DNA from: Hirundichthys speculiger
Lineage: Eukaryota > Chordata > Actinopteri > Beloniformes > Exocoetidae
Reading direction: 5' to 3'
Assembly: GCA_018398805.1 (NCBI GenBank)
Contig: JAGFBZ010000290.1
Location: forward strand, 248,001 to 312,000
DNA length: 64,000 bases
Position 1 is the first letter of the stretch; each line of letters begins with the position of its first letter. This document shows positions 1-15,283 of this stretch, one piece after another. The position numbers and the translations under genes were made by a program. A model generated the notes under the pieces. That model was not told the DNA's origin. It made no database searches and worked only from the letters and a program-made list of their open reading frames with translations.

Positions 1-369
1 TTAATTTGTTATATTAGTCTTTTTAAGCAATTTAGTTCAGCCAATTTTCTTTAATATAACATAGTTATTCTTATAGGCATCCCATCAAACTCAAAAAACA
101 CTTTTGTCATTGCATATTCACTTTTGTTTTTTAATGTAAAAAGGCACAGACCATTACTCAAAATACAACTTTGCAGCTCTCTTTGAAGCTGTTGCGTGTC
201 TCAGGAAATTTCTTGCTTTCACTTTATGCCTCCTAGGACACTAATGAACTCCTTTACCAGGGCAGATGCATGTGTTACACACTCCCAGGACGGGGCCCGT
301 CACGAGCTGCTCAGCTGGTGAGCGGTCCCCGTCACCTAGTGGTGGGGGGGGCAGACAGAGAGGGCTAAC
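1..369 (-). other. gria4: gria4 intron after the flop exon (partial)
   Basis: Starts with donor GTTAGC (read at 369-364). No coding sequence is seen. Flip, the alternative exon, would be expected further along the transcript, below base 1. A C/G-rich tract lies at about 290-360; the rest is AT-rich and unremarkable. Confidence 0.7.
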
Positions 370-484
370 CTTGGAATCCCCTCCCCCGCTGCCACACTCT
401 CCTTTGTCATACCACCACTTGTTTTTCAATTTGTCCAACAGGCCCTGCTCGTTGAGTTTTAGCACGGCCAGGTTGACCGCATTT
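370..484 (-). CDS. gria4: gria4 flop exon (last part of ligand-binding lobe S2)
   Basis: Encodes [19 protein letters not shown] followed by [19 protein letters not shown], the flop version of the alternatively spliced cassette just before M4 (window residues 544-581). Flop is recognised by NAVN, LNEQGLL and GSGGGDSK; flip would read TPVN, LSEQG or LSEAG, and KDSGSK. Cassette choice sets desensitisation speed and drug sensitivity. The exon is 115 nt, the usual length. The acceptor is TTAAAG and the donor GTTAGC. Its first base completes the split Arg codon AG/A that is the R/G editing site. The cysteine in GECG is the conserved S2 disulfide cysteine. Confidence 0.97.
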
Positions 485-3678
<3,194 letters not shown>

Positions 3679-5249
3679 CTAACTGTGACTTAAACCTCCC
3701 AAAATATTACCTTTAAATTTTAACCAGTTTTATGGTGAAGCCATCGCTTCTCTGCCTGACCTGATTTCACTTAAGATTCAGTTCACATACAGATGTTCTT
3801 CATGGGTATGAAAAAAAAGTTTTGTCAATAATCTAATCTGGTAGATGCAGTGAGACATGCCCAAACCATGACACTATCACCATGTATTATAGCTCATATA
3901 AGGTCCAAATGCTGCTCTGTTTTCTTCTTTATCCATGCACAAGTCTTCTTACTTCAAATTTAAAAGGTTCTGTTTAAATCTAAGCTTTATAAATCCTCTT
4001 CCAACAGCATTTCAACTTGTCCACATGATCTTTGGTGAACTGCAAACAAGAAGCAATGATCAGTTTAGAAAATAGCGATTTCTACTTGCAATCCATTTCT
4101 CTGTTTTTAAATTGCGTATATTTATACACAGTCTGCTTGACTGTGTACTATAGGAGTCATACTCCTTAGATATGCTCTTATAACCTTTTCCGGCATGATA
4201 AGGATAGCATGATGCACCACAGATATGAAGATCAGATTAATTAATTAATTTTTTTAATAAAACGGTGTGCCCACTTACATCTGACTGTCATGTCATTAGC
4301 AGTTACTTATTTTCCCAGAAAATAAAATCTGTGTTTGGGCAAGAGTAATGTCTTATACAGTTGTTCAAATGGCGAAGTGGAAACTAATGTAATGGTTTAA
4401 TTAATTTTTCCATAATGAAACTGTTGTTTTTTTTTTTGGATTTAGTTGTCCTCTAGGGATTGTTGATGCTTTGTAAAAATAAGTGTGGTATTGTCAGCAT
4501 AAGGCAGAAGTGTTTTTAGTAGTTTAACTTAACTAACATAATTACGTTCTTTAAACAGTAAATACTTATGTACCCTCTTTCTTTCGAACAAGCAGGACAA
4601 TATAACCAATTTTTCACCAGTGTTTAAATCTGGTGAGTAACTTCTCTTCATGTCACTGACTTCCATTACAGTGTTTGTTGTGTGCAGATAATATCAAAAT
4701 ATGTCCTCCTTTTTCAAAGCAGAATGCATTGGATTAGAAATTGAACATAAAAATACTCCCAAGATGTCAAAAAACTTATTTTTGCCAAGCTATCAAGGTA
4801 TTATTAGAGGCTGCTGAGCTAAGCAGCAACTATCTTGTTGGAAGATGAAGGTCAGGAACTGGGCTGCTAGATGTCCAACAAAGTTAAGGAGGACACCCGA
4901 TTGCCGCAAAGCCCCCTGGAGATGTTGTGGGCTAATCAACTAAACACCAGTGAAGAAGAGTGCCCATGAAGTGATTACCTCTCCCTCACTCAAGAAAGAG
5001 GACATGAGGCAAATGCTGATTATTATTTGTTATAAAAAAAAAATTTTTCCCACAAAAATATCAGATATAATCTTGTCATGTTATTCTTAAATTAAAGAAA
5101 CTTTAAAAAATTGTGTTTCCCATTGAAAATTTGTCCACATAAAAATGAAGAGACACTTCCTCTTTTGTAGACCATCATTCCAGATTCAGTTTTTTTTAAT
5201 AGCTGTGTTGATTATACAAACACATCTTACTTCCATTTCAGCTGCTCTG

Positions 5250-5350
5250 TGTTCAGGGCCGCCACAGCGGAGTGATCCGCATGATTGATTTGGCACAAGT
5301 TTTACACCAGATGTCCAGCAACTGGGACTCAAACCCGGACCTCCCACGTG
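5250..5350 (+). repeat. SINE-like interspersed repeat fragment
   Basis: The run GGGCCGCCACAGCGG, then TTTGGCACAAGTTTTACACC, then a tRNA-like end (GGGACTCAAACCCGGACCTC, CCACGTGGTAGGCGA) matches from memory a common teleost repeat with this order of blocks. It is short, diverged and without clear target duplications. The family name is not certain. Confidence 0.5.
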
Positions 5351-7719
5351 GTAGGCGACAGTTTTCCTCAGGTTGCCCCTTCTCTGTTTCTATTTACTGG
5401 CTTGTGTAAGGACATTTACGTACAGAATAATCACTATCATAACAACTACCGCGCCCAGCACGTCAGCAGGAGGTGCTAAAAATCTTAAAATTGAAAACTT
5501 GCATTAGATTGCTTTAAATCACTTTCAAAAATCGGTTAAAAAAAATAAGACAGCTTTTTCTTCTCTTTCAAGCAATTGTTCCCATAATAAAGCTATTTTC
5601 ACGTTATTTTTTTAGGGCTATCTAATTTTGTCTTCTTTTTTGAACTGTCACCTTTATGCAAAAATGCCCATGTTTCTTTCTTTCATAAATGAATTCAATT
5701 AAGCACAGTGTGTCCACTTCTGGATGTCTGATCACATCAGAATATACAGAGTTGCTGAAAGAATTTGAGGTGTTCTAAAAACACATTTGATAAAATCAAA
5801 ATACACTCTCAAATGATACAAAGAAGAAAATATAGAAATAAAAGTACGACTGCTGAGATGAAAACCATGCATGCTCTTCATTATGCTGATACAATGACAT
5901 AGAAAATCAGCACGAATTGCACAGCCTTGAAATAGGACTTGTACATATATCATCAAGACATATCAACATTTTTTTTTTTTAACTGCTTTTTCTGTATTGA
6001 TAGTTTCTTACCATGTTACCATGTAGAGCAAATTACTAAAACTGGTTTTCATTATTATAGCTCTTGAATAAAATGACACCGCTGGTGGAGGGCCGTGTCT
6101 TCCATCTTCCATTATAATCCTCTGGCATATAATGACATTTATAACCACATTTAAAATGTAACACTGTCTCCCTTCACAAGTCAAGCATCTGTCTTACTTC
6201 AAAAGACGTTATGAGTGGAATGCCACCATGGTATTCTGCCATGCAGTTACAGATTCAGGAGTGTTTTTCAGAGGACATCTGTCTGGCATGATACAACTCA
6301 TTGTATTAAAATATGTATATGTCATGTTTAGGTGTGTGTTGCTTCAGTTCTGTTCTCCAGTTTATACATGCAGGTAAGAACTTATTTGTTACCCAGTGTG
6401 TCTGTGTGTGCGTGTGTGTGTTTGTGTGTATGTGAACTATGTGTAGCCATGAGTGAAAATAACAAGCACCACAGTCAAACTGTCATCCTCTGCATTTCTT
6501 TTTTTCTCCCTTTCTCTCCTGGTATTTAAGTGTTATTCTGTTGCTCTGCAAGCGACAAGCCAGAGCCTCAGGAACTGAAACCAGCACCCTGGGGATGGTT
6601 TGTGTGTGTGTCAGAGTGTTGATGGTGTGTGACGGACACCTATCCCATAATAATGTCACTTACATTCACGAGGGCCAGTATGGCCTCTGTGTCTCTCCAT
6701 TCTTTCCCTTTATTTTTACTCTGTCTGCCAAAGTCTATCATACTTTTTCATAATTCCCTTCAGCCCCTTTCATGCACCAATCCATCCTTATGAGAGATTG
6801 AGATGGAGAGAGACAGTAACATTGATGTTTCTTTGCACGTAGAAAACAGTGTCTAGCCTTGGAGGGATGGATGTGTGACAATATGATGTGACTTTTTCCA
6901 GATTCTTTAACAATGAGTGTGGCTATGAAGGATGAAATGGATGTTGCAAATCACCTTCAGGCAGCAGCACACTTTTAAATATACTTAGACACATGTGCAT
7001 GCTCTTTTGGAGGAATGTCCTTCATTCGTACTGCTGTATGTCAAACACATATACTATGTGGCCAATAGAATGCAAACATACATTCCTGCATATATGCAAA
7101 ATGTATACAAGCAAATGCTAAAATAAATGCACACACATATGCAACGATAATTAATGGCGGATGTGAATCCCCCTCAGCTGTGGGAGAGTAAATTGCTTTT
7201 TCACCCTCCACAGATTTCAGTCCACTCATTATGTTGATGATGCCAGAGCCACTCAGAGAAGCACAAACTGTCTGCCACTAAGCCCTCATTCTCCTCTACC
7301 TCCCACATGTCCCTGAACACAAATATTAGTGAACACATCCTTATAAATCATAAGTGCAACTGCACAAAACATGCATATGAAGGCGAACAAGTTGGAATAT
7401 TTTCTACAGAGCAATGACAACGAGACAGGGCATCATGACACATGCTCATGTCTTCAAATAATTCATCCCTAATCAGCTTTGTGTGCAACTTTGTGTCTAT
7501 TATTTATGCACTTGAAATCTACACAGGGAAAAAAAGGCCATAGGTGAAACAAGCAGGTCTCTTCTGTTAGTTTACATTACTGTGCTTTTGTTTTCTGTTC
7601 ACTTTTGAACAGTAACAGCTCCCTGCAGAATATTCTGCCTCCAGATCCGTCCATCTTTCCCCTTTAACGAATATTTCTCCACTTTAGTACTCAGTGCAGT
7701 TAGTTATCATTATGCATTA

Positions 7720-8208
7720 TAGTAATCCCTCACACTTCAGGGTCTCAGCAATCGCGGTCCCAGTACATCGCGGAGGTTTCAAAAATATTCATCAAAAAAA
7801 AAAAAAAGAAGAAAAAAATTCAAACAAAGCACGCGAGGCTGAAGCGAAACACATCACATCAAGAACGAGTCTCATTTAGCAACACAAGCCTAAATGGGAT
7901 GCGCCATGAATGAAAATCGAGGCCTGTGATTGGCTGCTATGACGGTCATTACTGTGGCGTCGGTTGTCTGTACGCTGATTGGCTGACACGCGTCCCCACA
8001 TCTCCCATCTCTTGCTCTTGTCAGTCACGCACAGAGGAGAGATCGTCAAAGTGACTGTATGTTCCGTAGATTTTTGCGTACGTGCGTACATTTATACTGT
8101 ATGTACATATTGATTGATGTGGATGTACATATACATCCACATCGCAGTTTTCACCATCTCGAGGAGGGGTCACAGCCCCCATTAACCGCGAAGTGTGAGA
8201 GATTACTG
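7720..8208. mobile_element. Non-autonomous pogo/Tigger-like DNA transposon
   Basis: The ends are inverted: TAGTAATCCCTCACACTTC on the left and GAAGTGTGAGAGATTACTG on the right. TA dinucleotides flank at 7718-7719 and 8209-8210, the target duplication of the Tc1/mariner superfamily. CAGT-type ends with CCCT suggest the pogo/Tigger branch. No transposase is encoded in the 489 bp. The interior is GC-richer than its surroundings, with two GATTGGCTG CCAAT-box-like copies near 7928 and 7977. Confidence 0.7.
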
Positions 8209-9215
8209 TATATGGTTAATATCAAATGTGACATTACTGTAATAAGCTCTGTTTACCTCTGATAATTTTAGAAAATATTTAAGAAACACATTTAAATCTT
8301 TATAGTAAATTTTGGAGATGGTGTCAAGTTTTAGAAACAAGTAACCTATAAAATGAAAGTTTAACATTAAACTAATCAAATTGTATGTGCTGCGCCCGGG
8401 CATGACTGACCCTTCCTCCAGATTCCCCCTCTGACCTGCACTCACATTACTCCAGTCTCTTGTGCTGAAACACGATAGTCACTTGTTCTTATGTCATCCA
8501 GTTGTGACATCAAGTGTCAGTCTGTTTACTTGAAGGTCTCAGAGAATCGGCACAATGTAGAGAAAAGTGCTGAAAATATGATGGTAAAAAAACTAACTTC
8601 GTGGTTTTTTTTTTTTTTTAGTTTTCTTGGTCAGATGCAGCTCTATCACATCTATGAATTTTAGAATACACCACTATGTTCTAAAACAATTTTTACAAGG
8701 AACTGCCACATCTACATGTCATGCGTATGGTGCGTACATACCCTCCCCCACATATCAGTGCAACCAAACCGTACGTAAGCGCACCTCTTCCAACTGTATC
8801 AGAGACCAATAATTGGGCTGTGCTTAGGCACAGGACAGAGCATTCATGCAGAAATATTGGAAGTATAAATGGACTATTATAAATCCATTTTCACTGTCAT
8901 TACTCTCTCATCCTCCTTCCACATATGACCAAAGCAGAATGCTGTTAACTGGCTTTTGCCAAACTTCAACAAAGGGCAAAACACCTATCTCACATTTGTG
9001 TCCTATTTCTCAGCTGAACAGTTTTCAGTAGTAACTTTCAGAGTCACTTACCATGGCAGTGAACTTCCTATAAGTTGTCTAGATAAGTCACTTTTTTGAT
9101 TGGAATTTAAAACAGAGCTGTGTTTGGATGAACATTTGTGGGACAGCAGAAATAAAATATTCTTCCTCCATCTGAGACTTTCTCGTTCCTGCATCTTGAG
9201 CTCATTAGCAAATTA

Positions 9216-9680
<465 letters not shown>

Positions 9681-10126
9681 TCATAATTAGAGTTATTCCT
9701 GAGTCAATGATATGCAACAGAAATCAGTGTTTCACGAAGCATTTTCAGTACCACTGTGATCATGACTGTAAAACTGACAGAGCTGCCAAAGCAATTGTCT
9801 TTTAGCCCCCGAACCAATTTAGCATTAACTATCAGAGGCTACATGAAACAGATTTAAATCAGGCAATCCTCCATCTCACTCTCAACCTTATTTTCTCTAT
9901 CTGCTTTCTCTGTGTTTACTTTCCTTTATCTTAAACATAAGCAGGTGCATTCGAAGGTCTTTTAGAGAAAATTAGAAAGAAATATGGGAAAGGTTGCAAA
10001 TCTATATATTTTTTCTTTTTTTAAGCACTGAAGTCAGCAAAATACCTTGTTAATCTAATGGGAAGAAACAGAAATATTTAATGTCTTCTGTTTAGGAAAC
10101 AGCAAGTAAAGGTGAAGGGTTTATGG

Positions 10127-10912
10127 TAGAGGTCTTCACAGGGTCCACTTTCATGGACCCGAACCCGAATCGGACTCCGTGAAAATTTGACCAGAAACGG
10201 ACCCGATCCGAGCTATTATCATAAGTCCCGGAGTCCGAACCCAAATGGATCCCGCAATATTTGGACACGGAACCGACCCGACCCGAGTCTTTAGTTTCCG
10301 ACCACGAACCGAACCAAGTTACCCAAATAGAACCGAGACAATACCAGCCCATAGTTGCTCATGTTAAAGTTGTCTAGCGTTGAATAAAACTTGATTTTCT
10401 TACCTAAAGTTGTCTAGTTCTACCCGGTTCAGTTGCTACGTAGGCTACGTGATGTAAACAACAATAAATCCGCGTCATTATTTTCTTTGTGGATACAGAT
10501 GCTATTGGTTGCAACTGCTAATGCTAATAGCCTACACCGGTCAGGACGTGTGGTAAATATGTTCTCTCATCCAAGGTTGTCATGTTGGTGATCCGTTGTG
10601 CTTTACAGCTGCCGGACATACCGGTAATAACACACTACGGCAACACGACTGTTTCATTACAAATATGCCACGTTAATGAATAATTAATTAAACTGCCCCG
10701 AGTCCTGACATTGGCTGCCACCGCAAATACATTTACCTCTCTCAAGTAAACGCGGACCCAGCCTGTCAGAGAACACCGACCAGAACCTGAGACTAACTGT
10801 ACCGATTCTGACCCAAACCCGGAGTCACGTCTTTTGAATGGACCCGAGACCCAATTCGGGACGGGTCGGAACCTCTGGTTTTCGGGTTGTCTGGTTGTTC
10901 CGAAGACCTCTA
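10127..10912. mobile_element. Non-autonomous hAT-like DNA transposon
   Basis: Inverted ends TAGAGGTCTTC and GAAGACCTCTA bound a 786 bp element. It is flanked by GTTTATGG (10119-10126) and GTTTATGA (10913-10920), an 8 bp target duplication with one mismatch, as hAT elements make. The interior is rich in GACCCGAACCCG-like repeats near both ends, forming imperfect sub-terminal inverted repeats. No transposase reading frame is seen. Confidence 0.75.
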
Positions 10913-10927
10913 GTTTATGATTAAAAC

Positions 10928-11700
10928 TAGGGCTGGGCAACGATTAAAATTTTTAATCACGATTAATCGCGTGATTTGGCTTTGTGCGGCAGTTCAGGTA
11001 GAATAGGCGGCCACTGGAATCACATACTAAAATATTTGCAAAAGTCTGTGGAAATCTGAATGAAAACTCAACTCATATACAGATGAACCAAAGCGCTCTC
11101 CAGCTCTGCGTCTGACATAAGTCTTTTTGTCCTCAGATCCTGATGAGGACAGAATCTTCTGATGCTCATTTCCAGCATTGCAGGACACCCATCTGCTGTT
11201 GAATAAGTCATTGATCAAACTACCGTATTGGCCGAAATATAGGACGATATTTTAATCTAGAAGTCATATTATCAAAAATGGGGGTCGTTTTATAATCAAG
11301 GAATAGACTTTCTGTTGTCATTACACATCTGTGCCACTAGATGGAGCCGCACTGAAGTAACCAGTAAGAGAACAGCACGACAGTAAACGCATGGAGCAGA
11401 TCTGATATAAAATGGAGGAATGATGCGATCGTCTAGAACGAAAGGGGTTTGAAAGTTTTTTTTTTCAAACAGAATTGTTAATATTGCTACCTGAGTTGCT
11501 ACCCAAACTGTAAAGTACACAGATTTTACTGCTCTCCATGTCTGTTTTAGATTCTCAGCATGTTTACCTGCCAATTCTTTTCCGGTTCCACAGTAGCCAG
11601 TAACAGACTTTTCAAAACAAAAGCATGTGAGCAACATGCGTTAACGTGCAATAAAATAAATGTCGCTGTTAATAATTAATACGTTAACGCGATAATAACT
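10928..11700 (-). mobile_element. Truncated copy of the TAGGGCTGGGCAA-ended DNA element
   Basis: Begins TAGGGCTGGGCAACGATTAA and is followed by AATCACGATTAATCGCG; at 11330-11430 it carries the block CCACTAGATGGAGCC, which reappears in reverse complement at about 21665-21685 in the other copy. The far end stops in ACGTTAACGCGATAATAAC without the outer inverted repeat. A segment at about 11222-11300 (CCGTATTGGCCGAAATATAG and on) has no counterpart in the other copy and looks inserted. It lies 15 bp from the end of the preceding hAT-like element. Confidence 0.65.
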
Positions 11701-12521
11701 ATTTTTTTAATAGTGTTTAGTGTTGGGCCATGGCCTGAAATGATACACTCCAATATGTTTAACTGAGCTTCTGTTTTCTTCATAAGATCAATGTTGTTGA
11801 CACAAGTAATGGCAGAGGTACAAATGATTTCAGGAAATGTAAAAGCCACCTCACAAAGAATAAAAAAAACTTAATATATACCACTGTCTTCTGAACAAAC
11901 AAAAAGAAACACAAAATGCAGCACTTTTTTGTTCTAACATATTCCTGAGCCATTCCTTGTTGGTCTGTGGAACAGATAAAATGACCCCTCTTATCGGAAA
12001 ACAAATGAATTTTGTGCTCAAAGACTTTAATAGTAAAACAGCATTATGAGACTAATGCATCTTGTGATAAGTTTCTTGGTAGGTAGCACAGATGCAAGGT
12101 TGAACTGTTTCAGAAAGATTTATCTGCGTAATATTCAGTCTTTTCACATCTTGTGGAAAGCAGTGAAGGTAAAACATGGGCGCACGATTGTCTAGGAATG
12201 CAGCTAAGTCCAGAAAGTTGAGCACTGATGTTCATCCTGTGAAAACATCAAGCATATTCTCTGTCCTTAAACTGGCACTTGGTCACCAGAACTCCCTGTT
12301 TTATACAAACATAGATCCTAGGTTGCTACATGAGCGGTTGGAAGTTTCATAGAGAAAGTGACCAGGGATGACATGTGAATTGCTCCAACTGAATCCAAAT
12401 GAATCCAAGTCCCTACAAATAGTCATAAATTTTTAAAACTGGGAAATTAGGTGGCAGATTTAGAATTTGTTACGGACATAAAAAGACATTAAGATATATA
12501 TATATATTAGGGGTGCAACAG

Positions 12522-14350
12522 TATGGGGTGCCGAATGTAAAAACTTGATTACAGTTTTCAAACTGATATATTTTCAATATTTAGCTCATTTTCTTCACAT
12601 TTAGCTCATTTTACACACATTTGAGACATAAATTATTTAAAATGTTAATCTAAATGTTAAATGTTAAATGTTAAATTTTAAATAGAAATCTAAATCTAAA
12701 TGTTAAATCTAAATATAAATGTAAATATAAATCTAAATATTAAATAAACTAAATGTTAAATGTTAAATCTAAATATTAAATCTAAATCTAAATGTTAAAT
12801 CTAAATCTAAATCTAAATTAAATCTAATCTAAATGTAAAATTAAATCTAAATCTAAATCTAAATGTTAAATCTATATGTAATGTTAAATCTATATCTAAA
12901 TGTTAAATTTTAAATCTAAATATTAAATCTAAATCTAAATGTTAAATATTAAATCTAAATATTAAATCTAAATATTAAATCTAAATCTAAATGTTAAATC
13001 TATATCTAAATGTTAAATCTATATCTAAATGTTAAATCTTAAATCTAAATATTAAATCTAAATCTAAATGTTAAATGTTAAATTAAATATTAAATCTAAA
13101 TCTAAATGTTAAATCGTAAATCTAAATGTTAAATGTTAAATCTAAATATAAAATCTAAATCTAAATGTTAAATCTATATCTAAATGTTAAATTCTAAATG
13201 TTAATGTGTCGCCGATGTAAAGCGGGTTATTTAGAGGATTTACAAATGTCCCATGCCCCGTAAAGTCTCACAGCCGCACAACCACGCCCACACCACTGAT
13301 TAGGATCAATGGGAAGAGGGCTTGAGGGAGAGTCGGGACTCGAACATGGCTGCCTCCCTGCCTGTGGAAGACATTGAACGGGCGGTGTTGGCGGCTGTGC
13401 AGGCTGCACTTCAAGCGGTTGTTCAGCGGTACCGGGCCCCATCTTCCACAGGCAGGGAGGCAGCCATTTCGAGTCCCGACTCTCCCTCAAGCCCTCTTCC
13501 CATTGATCCTAATCAGTGGTGTGGGCGTGGTTGTGCGGCTGTGAGACTTTACGGGGCATGGGACATTTGTAAATCCTCTAAATAACCCGCTTTACACTCG
13601 GCGACACATTTAACATTTAGATATAGATTTAACATTTAGATATAGATTTAACATTTAGATTTAGATTTTATATTTAGATTTAACATTTAACATTTAGATT
13701 TAGATTTAACATTTAGATTTAGATTTAATATTAATTTAACATTTAACATTTAGATTTAGATTTAGATTTAATATTTAGATTTAATTAGATTTAACATTTA
13801 GATATAGATTTAACATTTAGATTAGATTTAATATTTAGATTTAGATTTAATATTTAGATTTAATATTAACATTTAGATTTAGATTTAACATTTAGATTTA
13901 GATTTAATATTTAGATTTAAAATTTAACATTTAGATATAGATTTAACATTTACATATAGATTTAACATTTAGATTTAGATTTAATATTTAGATTTTACAT
14001 TTAACATTTGGATTTAGATTTAATATTTAGATTTAATATTTAACATTTAGATTTAGATTTAATATTTAGATTTAGATTTAACATTTAGATTTAGATTTAA
14101 TTTAGATTTAACATTTAACATTTAGATTTATATTTAATATTTAGATTTATATTTAACATTTATATTTAGATTTAACATTTAGATTTAGATTTAATATTTA
14201 AATTTAACATTTAACATTTAGATTTAACATTTTAAATAATTTATGTCTCAAATGTGTGTAAAATGAGCTAAATGTGAAGAAAATGAGCTAAATATTGAAA
14301 ATATATCAGTTTGAAAACTGTAATCAAGTTTTTACATTCGGCACCCCATA
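12522..14350. mobile_element. Giant AT-rich foldback element (1.83 kb inverted repeat)
   Basis: Both ends read TATGGGGTGCCGAATG inward and are flanked by CAACAG (12516-12521 and 14351-14356), a 6 bp target duplication. The outer ~125 bp of each arm are the same sequence in inverted order. Next come about 550-600 bp per arm of mixed AAATCT and AAATGTT repeats, then an inner block of about 165 bp per arm (13206-13371 and 13440-13607) that differs by only two single-base indels. The unpaired centre is about 13372-13440. Removing element and one CAACAG restores an unbroken hAT-like end, so the insertion is clean. No transposase is encoded. Confidence 0.85.
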
Positions 14351-14883
14351 CAACAGTACAGGTGGCTCACGGTACGGTCCGTACCTCGGTTTTTGTGTCA
14401 TGGTTTTGGTACGACTTCGGTACAGTTTTGATATGTGTTTTGTGCATAAAGTGACAATTCATATCTCTCAAATGATTTATTTATTTTGCTTCTCAGAACA
14501 AGTTCCAAACAATTTCAGTGCTGAATAACGTAATACTTTAAGTAAACAGTTAATTACCAGGCAACAACACTTTAATAAACTCAGAGTACTGTAGACTTAC
14601 ATTTGTTTCCTTGCCTATTACTATTACATCATAGCATAAAATACATATAAATAAATTAAAACACACAAAAATGTAAACAAGAAACATTGTTAAAGTGCAT
14701 TTTAATCTTTTCTTTTAGTGCACACTAAGGAGTAGTATAAAAAGAGAGGTAAGCAATTGCAAAATAAAAAGTGAAATTTATCTATGACAAATTGGGGAAA
14801 CATTAATTCAGAGATTTAGAAATACCTCCTGCTTTGCCTATTTCAAATGAACATATTATTAATAAATATACATAATCAATCCT

Positions 14884-15113
14884 TAAAAAAGGGTCTGACA
14901 ATGGCTTCTCAACGCTCCCACTGCTCGGGTTATGTTCTTGTATTTATCCGAGGTGGCACGGTAGGTTTGTTGAAAAGCCTTCTCTATGGAGAGTTGTTGT
15001 TTTGCTGCCGTTACCTTTCCGGAGTGTACGGAAAGCGTAATATCAGGATGATTACGCTGGAGATGCTTGTCTATATGGCTTGTGTTTCCATCTGAGTACG
15101 GGACGTGACTCAA
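14884..15113 (-). pseudogene. hAT transposase remnant (BED zinc-finger end)
   Basis: The minus-strand frame reads NTSHIDKHLQRNHPDITL, then KVTAAKQQLS and KNITRAVGAL. The H-x(3)-H arrangement (KHLQRNHPD) and the following lysine-rich linker and ITRAVG match the end of the BED finger and the early transposase of fish hAT elements, from memory of the family. Only about 75 codons remain, with no catalytic or dimerisation domain, so it is a dead fragment left by internal deletion. Confidence 0.6.
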
Positions 15114-15251
15114 GCAGCGTTTACAGACTGTAAAAGTTTCTGTTAACTGTTTTCACTCTCTCGCCAGTGTATTCAACAGCAAAACAAAAATGCTCCCACA
15201 CAGGCGATTTTTTAAGTTTTCTCCCAATTTCTCTGCTACTGCTAGGCCATG

Positions 15252-15283
<32 letters not shown>

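Noticed and set aside
13330..13350. GTTCGAGTCCC on the minus strand, like a tRNA B box
   Set aside because: No A box or tRNA fold around it, and the mirrored arm has TTTCGAGTC. Judged chance.
13227..13585. Two overlapping 87-codon frames on opposite strands with the same C-terminus
   Set aside because: They are the same palindromic sequence read outward from the foldback centre, not two genes.
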